Assembly (NCBI GenBank): GCA_017540565.1 | Contig: JAFYAU010000032.1 | Span: 1-64,000, forward strand | Length of the DNA stretch: 64,000 bases | Origin: Oscillospiraceae bacterium | GTDB lineage: Bacteria > Bacillota > Clostridia > Oscillospirales > Oscillospiraceae | Reading direction: 5' to 3' | Shown here: one piece after another, positions 60,090-64,000 of the stretch | Layout of the letters: every line of letters starts with the position of its first letter | How positions within the stretch are numbered: the stretch's first letter is position 1 | Position numbers and translations under genes: made by a program | The notes under the pieces: model-generated | Database searches by the model: none | Told to the model about the DNA's origin: nothing | Seen by the model: the letters and a program-made list of their open reading frames with translations, nothing else

Positions 60090-63000
60090 TTATTTTCTTC
60101 CGCGTTTCCTTCCGAGAAGGAATCCGGCTCCGCCGCCGGCAAGGACAACGGGTATGGCGATCAGCCAGAGCAGGGGACTGCCGCCGCGCCTGTCCGACGC
60201 GCCGGGATCGTCCGGCTCATCCGGGGCAACAGGCTCATCCGGCTCGTTCGGTCCGTCACCATCGTCAGGCGTGTCCGGTGTTTCGGGGTCATCTTGTTTT
60301 TTAGAGTCGTCAGGTGTTTCCGAGTCGTCCGGTGCGTCTGGATCAGCCGGCGGTTCGGTATCGTCCGGTACAAACGGAGGCGCTGCCTCTCTTATCGTCA
60401 GATAGGCGACAGCTTCACCGTCGTCGAAACGAATGGTAACCGTATGCGCGCCGACTGTCAGTTTTTCAAGCGAATCGGGACTGAGAATGACGATCGTGCT
60501 GCCCGACGCGGCATAAACGGTCGTCTGCTTTCCGTCGACGAACGTCTCTCTGTAGTGATCGAAACATTTCCCGTCGTCTTCGGAACGGCGCACCCGTATC
60601 GTGTAGGATTTCCGGCTGCCTTTCTCCCATGTGCCGTCAGCGCCTTCGATGATGGTATACGCCACGGGATTTTCCTTCTCTTTCCATCCTGCGTAGACCG
60701 TGATATCCGCCGTAACGGGCCTGGTGAAATCATAAGCCGTTTTGCATTCGCTGTCGGCAAACCAGCCGGTGAAGGTGAAGCCTTCCTTCTCAGGATCCTT
60801 CGGCTTCGTCACGGCCTTGTTTTCCGCAACGGTCTGCGCGGCCACGGCGGAACCGCCTTTTGTATCGAACGTGACCTTGTATCCCTTCAGGACATCGATC
60901 TCCTCGGTCTCTTTCTTTTCGCAGCGGCTGCAGACACGAGCGCGTTCGCCCTTTGCCTCTGTCGTCGGTTCCCTGGTTACTTTCCATTCGCTCCAGTCGT
61001 GGCCGAGAGCCTCGATCTCTTCTTTCCTGGTGTGGGTGGAATCGTTCTGACAGGTGAAGGTTCTTTCACCCTTTTCCTCACAAGTGGATTCTTTCGAAAT
61101 CTTGCCATCGTCCCACTTGTGGCCGAGGGCAGCAAGCTCTTCCTTTTTTGTATGGGCGGAATCGTTTCTGCAGGTGATGGTCTTTTCGCCCTTTTCCTCG
61201 CAAGTGGGTTCTTTCGTTATCCTTCCATCGTCCCAGTCGTGCCCCAGGGCGGCAATATCCTCTTCCTTGGTGTGGGAGGAGTCGATTCTGCAGGTAAAGA
61301 TCTTAATGCCCTTCTCCTCGCAGGTGGGTTCTTTCGTTATCCTTCCGGCGTCCCAGTCGTGCCCCAGGGCGGCAATATCCTCTTCCTTGGTGTGGGAGGA
61401 GTCGTTCCCGCAGGTGAAGGTCTTAACGCCTTCCTCCTCGCAGGTGGGTTCCTTCGTTATCCTGCCGTCGTCCCAGGCATGCCCCAGAGCGGGGATCTCT
61501 TTTGTTTCACGACTGATTTCCTCGTGACATACGGAGCATATGACAACGCTGTCGTAAGAGCCGCTTCCTTCACATGTTGCTTCCTTCTCGTTGTCTTTTG
61601 TTTCGGGACCCGGTGTGTGTCCAAGCGGTTCTCCCTCCGTTATGTGGCATACGGAACAGGTCCTGGCCTCCGTGCAGGTCGCATCGACCCAGGTGTGCCC
61701 GAGAGGTTCCCCTTCGGTAGCACCGCAGACCGAACAGGTGCGGGGTTCCGTACACGTTGCTTCGGTCCAGGTGTGCCCCGGAGGCTCGCTTTCCATGGCG
61801 CCGCATACGGAACAGGTCCTCGGCTCCGTACAGGATACAGCGATCCAGTCGTGTCCGAGAGGATCTCCTTCCGTGGCACCGCACACAGAACATGTCTTCG
61901 GTTCCGTGCAGGTGGCGTCCACCCAGGTGTGCCCGAGAGGTTCCCCCTCGGTAGCGCCGCAGGTAGAACAGGTCCGCGGCTCCGTACAGGTCGCTTCGAC
62001 CCAGTTGTGATCGGCGCCGGCCGGGATCGCGATCTTGTTTAGGGCGGAGGAGTAATCTGTCTTCCTGTCACCGTTGTACTGCTCATTGAAGATGAAGAGC
62101 GTATCACCGTCTGACAGTTTTCCGTCCACGTTGAGGGTCACGCTCCCGGAAGATGAGGTGACCCCGGCGATCCGGCCGTACCAGGTGGCGTCGGCAGCTC
62201 CGTCGAGAATAAGAGCGGAAATATATTCGCCGGGACCGGATACAGCCCCGCTGTATCCGATACGCAAGGTCATCCCGTCACAGGTTGAGACGGAGCCTGC
62301 AGCAAATCCGGAATGACCGGACAGCCCGTCGACGGTTCCGTCGTCCAAAAGCGTCAGTTTCCATTCTCCGACAGCATTCGTCCCGATGGGCTCCAAGGCG
62401 TCAGGCCCTTCAGCCCCGGAGTGCTTTCCGCCCTCAGCCGAGGAAGTCAAAAGAACGGCACGAAGATCGAGGTCGAAAGCCGGACGGATCCCTGCCGGCT
62501 GGGCGGCGGATGTTCCGTTGGCATTCACGGTTCCGTCTCCGCTGACGGTCTGCACGTCCGCGTCGCTCCCGCCGGGGGAGCGCAGCCACCATGAACTGCC
62601 TATTCCGACGGTGGCGATGGAGGAGGGCATGGCGCTTTCTTCTGCGGCAGACAGCGGCCACAATGCCGCGGTAACGGAGTCGCCCTTGACCTTGCTGTCA
62701 TCGTATCCGTCGGCCCCGTAGTTTCCGCTTCCGCCCTCGAGCTGCCTGGGGACGATGGCTTTCTGTTCCGGTTTCTTGAAAACCGCACGGGAATCATCAG
62801 TGGCAAGGCTCCCGAGGTAGCTTTCCATCGCAGAGCCTTTATAGGTATTCCCGGAAGCGTCGCCGAAAGGCGTCTGTTCTTCAGCTGTAACATGGAACAG
62901 TGTAATGACATCCTCTTTCGCGGCAGCCTCGTTTCCTTCGCCGTTATACCCGATGACGTACCAGTTCTGTTCTCCGTACCAGACGATCTGAGCGCCGTCA

Positions 63001-63194
63001 TCTCCCGCATTGGATCTCAGAAGATAGCTGCCCGGACCCATTTCGGCGTTCCCCGACGCGGTCAGACTTCCCGCTAGAGAAGGCATGTCCCTTGTGACTT
63101 CTGATCCGTTGGATGTCTCCGGTGCTGTACTGCCGCATGCGCACAGAGTGACAAGCAGAAGTATGAAAAGGAGTATGGCAGGGAACCTGCGCAT
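60090..63194 (-). CDS. Large surface lipoprotein with Cys-rich repeats and a C-terminal membrane anchor
   Basis: 1034 residues from the ATG at 63194, with CGAGGTG ahead. The signal peptide ends in a lipobox-like LCAC. Residues about 35-240 look like a DUF6273-type domain (WLRSPGG, RPAFDLDL). Five 26-residue repeats with CTEPRTCSVCGATEG and GHTW turns come next, then a longer sixth unit, then four 40-residue repeats (ITKEPTCEEKG, DSSHTKEE). An InlB-type B-repeat (YKVTFDTKGG, FTGWFADSECKTAYDF) and another beta-rich domain follow. The tail is a long Pro/Asp/Glu-rich spacer and one membrane helix with a basic end (GRKRGRK). A double-anchored surface protein is implied. Function unknown; the CxxC repeats may bind zinc. 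Confidence 0.82.
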   Translation of the reverse strand: MRRFPAILLFILLLVTLCACGSTAPETSNGSEVTRDMPSLAGSLTASGNAEMGPGSYLLRSNAGDDGAQIVWYGEQNWYVIGYNGEGNEAAAKEDVITLFHVTAEEQTPFGDASGNTYKGSAMESYLGSLATDDSRAVFKKPEQKAIVPRQLEGGSGNYGADGYDDSKVKGDSVTAALWPLSAAEESAMPSSIATVGIGSSWWLRSPGGSDADVQTVSGDGTVNANGTSAAQPAGIRPAFDLDLRAVLLTSSAEGGKHSGAEGPDALEPIGTNAVGEWKLTLLDDGTVDGLSGHSGFAAGSVSTCDGMTLRIGYSGAVSGPGEYISALILDGAADATWYGRIAGVTSSSGSVTLNVDGKLSDGDTLFIFNEQYNGDRKTDYSSALNKIAIPAGADHNWVEATCTEPRTCSTCGATEGEPLGHTWVDATCTEPKTCSVCGATEGDPLGHDWIAVSCTEPRTCSVCGAMESEPPGHTWTEATCTEPRTCSVCGATEGEPLGHTWVDATCTEARTCSVCHITEGEPLGHTPGPETKDNEKEATCEGSGSYDSVVICSVCHEEISRETKEIPALGHAWDDGRITKEPTCEEEGVKTFTCGNDSSHTKEEDIAALGHDWDAGRITKEPTCEEKGIKIFTCRIDSSHTKEEDIAALGHDWDDGRITKEPTCEEKGEKTITCRNDSAHTKKEELAALGHKWDDGKISKESTCEEKGERTFTCQNDSTHTRKEEIEALGHDWSEWKVTREPTTEAKGERARVCSRCEKKETEEIDVLKGYKVTFDTKGGSAVAAQTVAENKAVTKPKDPEKEGFTFTGWFADSECKTAYDFTRPVTADITVYAGWKEKENPVAYTIIEGADGTWEKGSRKSYTIRVRRSEDDGKCFDHYRETFVDGKQTTVYAASGSTIVILSPDSLEKLTVGAHTVTIRFDDGEAVAYLTIREAAPPFVPDDTEPPADPDAPDDSETPDDSKKQDDPETPDTPDDGDGPNEPDEPVAPDEPDDPGASDRRGGSPLLWLIAIPVVLAGGGAGFLLGRKRGRK
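60990..62010 (-). repeat. Two tandem Cys-repeat arrays in the lipoprotein gene
   Basis: About 61615-62010: five 78-bp units encoding the CTEPRTCSVCGATEGEPLGH pattern. About 60990-61490: four 120-bp units encoding ITKEPTCEEKG and DSSHTKEEDIAALGHDW. Neighbouring units are almost identical at the DNA level, so copy number could vary by recombination. Confidence 0.8.
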
Positions 63195-63212
63195 AAATAT
63201 CACCTCGAAGAA

Positions 63213-63241
63213 ATATTATCATACGCCGCATAGTCTTGCAA
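63213..63241 (-). promoter_or_regulatory. Possible promoter of the lipoprotein gene
   Basis: On the minus strand TTGCAA (63241-63236), 17 bp and TAATAT (63218-63213), with 4 of 6 matches in each box. It lies about 18 bp before the lipoprotein ATG. Confidence 0.4.
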
Positions 63242-63278
63242 TGGAACAAACATAAGAGATTGGAAATGTACGGATATC

Positions 63279-63306
63279 TTGAACAAGATCTCATTAATGG
63301 TATACT
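63279..63306 (+). promoter_or_regulatory. Promoter of the YdcF-like gene
   Basis: TTGAAC (63279-63284), 16 bp and TATACT (63301-63306), 20 bp before the ATG. Confidence 0.55.
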
Positions 63307-63325
63307 GTGAGCGGGAGATGTTCCA

Positions 63326-63937
63326 ATGAGAAAACGACATACGTCTTTGCACGCAGTGCTCCTGCTGGCCGCGATTGTTTTCCTGCTGATGGTTGTCCTC
63401 GCGGCATCTATCTGGACATACGGAAACAGGGACGAAACCAGGAACGCGGATGTTGCGATTGTGCTCGGCGCAGCAGCTTCGGAAAACGGTCCGTCGCCCG
63501 TCTACCGTGAACGTCTGAACCAGGGAATACGGCTCTACCGGCAGGGATATGTGAATAAACTGATACTGACGGGAGGCGTAGCGGAAGGGAATACCCGTTC
63601 CGATGCAGCGATCGGCGGAAAGTATGTCGTGGAACAGGGAGTGCCGCCTGAGGACATACTTCTTGAGGAGTTTTCCACGATCACGGAAGAGAATCTGAAG
63701 TATTCCGCAGATATCATGAGGACCGAAGGATTTGATTCGGCACTGATCGTAAGCGATCCGCTTCATATGAAACGCGCGATGCTCCTGGCGAAAGATGCGG
63801 GCATCGCGGCATATTCCTCCCCGACATCAACGACCAGATACCGGAGCTTCGGCGTAAAACTGCAGTTCCTTGCACGCGAATTGTTTTATTATACGGGATA
63901 TACTGTCGTCCGCCTGTTCCGGCGGCTCAAACTGTGA
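63326..63937 (+). CDS. YdcF/SanA family (DUF218) membrane-anchored protein
   Basis: 203 residues. A basic N-terminus and one membrane helix (residues 9-30, VLLLAAIVFLLMVVLAASI) come first, then a DUF218 domain: ADVAIVLGAA, VYRERLNQGIRLYRQG, KLILTGGV, LLEEFSTITEENLKYS and LIVSDPLHMKRAM. In E. coli SanA and ElyC, relatives affect envelope integrity and peptidoglycan precursor handling. A wall role is likely; the biochemistry is open. GGGAGATG lies upstream of the ATG. The next gene starts 24 bp after its stop. Confidence 0.87.
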   Translation: MRKRHTSLHAVLLLAAIVFLLMVVLAASIWTYGNRDETRNADVAIVLGAAASENGPSPVYRERLNQGIRLYRQGYVNKLILTGGVAEGNTRSDAAIGGKYVVEQGVPPEDILLEEFSTITEENLKYSADIMRTEGFDSALIVSDPLHMKRAMLLAKDAGIAAYSSPTSTTRYRSFGVKLQFLARELFYYTGYTVVRLFRRLKL

Positions 63938-63961
63938 TTACGGAAAGATCGGAGAGTCGAC

Positions 63962-64000
63962 ATGAACAGCATTCTGTTTCTCTGCCACGGCAACATATGC
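63962..64000 (+). CDS. Low-molecular-weight protein tyrosine phosphatase, 3' end outside the window
   Basis: Only the first 13 codons are inside the window: MNSILFLCHGNIC. The FLCHGNIC start is the N-terminus of the CX5R phosphate-binding loop of LMW phosphatases (usually followed by RSP). In Firmicutes these enzymes remove phosphate from Tyr or Arg. The call rests on this motif alone. The ATG follows the YdcF-like gene by 24 bp, and GGAGAG may serve as Shine-Dalgarno. Confidence 0.8.
   Translation, partial: MNSILFLCHGNIC

Overview
The window looks like a chromosomal segment of a GC-rich member of the Bacillota (class Clostridia is my inference), probably an anaerobic gut or rumen bacterium. 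The signs are the hprK-murB-rapZ-whiA cluster, a tetrahydrofolate riboswitch ahead of a folT-type ECF transporter gene, a CsoR-controlled copper ATPase, strong AAGGAGG-type ribosome binding sites with GTG and TTG starts, near-consensus sigma-A promoters, a ferredoxin-type aldo/keto reductase, PxpABC and LarBC, and very large secreted BspA-like and Cys-repeat proteins. I see no rRNA, tRNA, CRISPR array, complete insertion sequence or prophage.

Layout. 1-7 kb: the end of a GH3 beta-N-acetylhexosaminidase gene and a large secreted leucine-rich-repeat protein. 7-13.4 kb (minus strand): csoR-copA with a consensus promoter that contains its operator, then the trkA-trkH potassium uptake operon. 13.5-15.7 kb: tetrahydrofolate riboswitch, folT, folC. 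15.7-19.5 kb (minus): hprK-murB-rapZ-whiA. 19.6-25.1 kb: rpmB, a DUF4003-like gene, an ABC exporter pair, a Nudix hydrolase and rlmD. 25.1-34.8 kb: an accessory stretch of small genes (acetyltransferases, hydrolases, an M20 peptidase, a VanX-like dipeptidase, small membrane proteins). It includes an AT-rich kinase-like gene that looks newly inserted next to a truncated acetyltransferase. 34.9-37.8 kb: nudC, acetyltransferase, dCMP deaminase, CoA-pyrophosphatase-like Nudix and a Spx/ArsC-like protein. 37.8-44.8 kb: a URO-D-family protein (minus), then an NRAMP-like transporter followed by pxpB-pxpC-accB-accC-pxpA. 44.9-50.1 kb: nadE-larB-larC, three genes coupled by overlapping ATGA, then an iron-sulfur aldo/keto reductase. 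50.2-55.1 kb (minus): an 11-repeat secreted amidase-like protein, a DtxR-family regulator and a CBS-domain protein. 55.1-64 kb: small genes, enolase, an NlpC/P60-like protein, a decayed old-yellow-enzyme gene, TraX, a large lipoprotein with Cys-rich repeats, a YdcF-like protein and the first 13 codons of a low-molecular-weight phosphatase.

How the genes work together. CsoR senses Cu(I) and releases CopA. Reduced folate probably turns off its own importer, while FolC polyglutamates the imported folate. HPrK, RapZ and WhiA sit beside the cell-wall gene murB. The NRAMP-like carrier and PxpABC form a likely 5-oxoproline salvage unit with its own biotin carboxylase pair. NadE and LarB use the same nicotinate dinucleotide (NaAD), so their operon sits at the branch between NAD and the nickel-pincer cofactor.

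Most of the window is ordinary. The parts most worth a second look are the riboswitch expression platform, the CopA with three C-terminal metal-binding domains, the nadE-larBC operon, the pxp/acc unit, the AT-rich insertion and the unknown gene cluster at 26.0-27.2 kb. Coordinates, motifs and promoters were read by eye; no database search was run.
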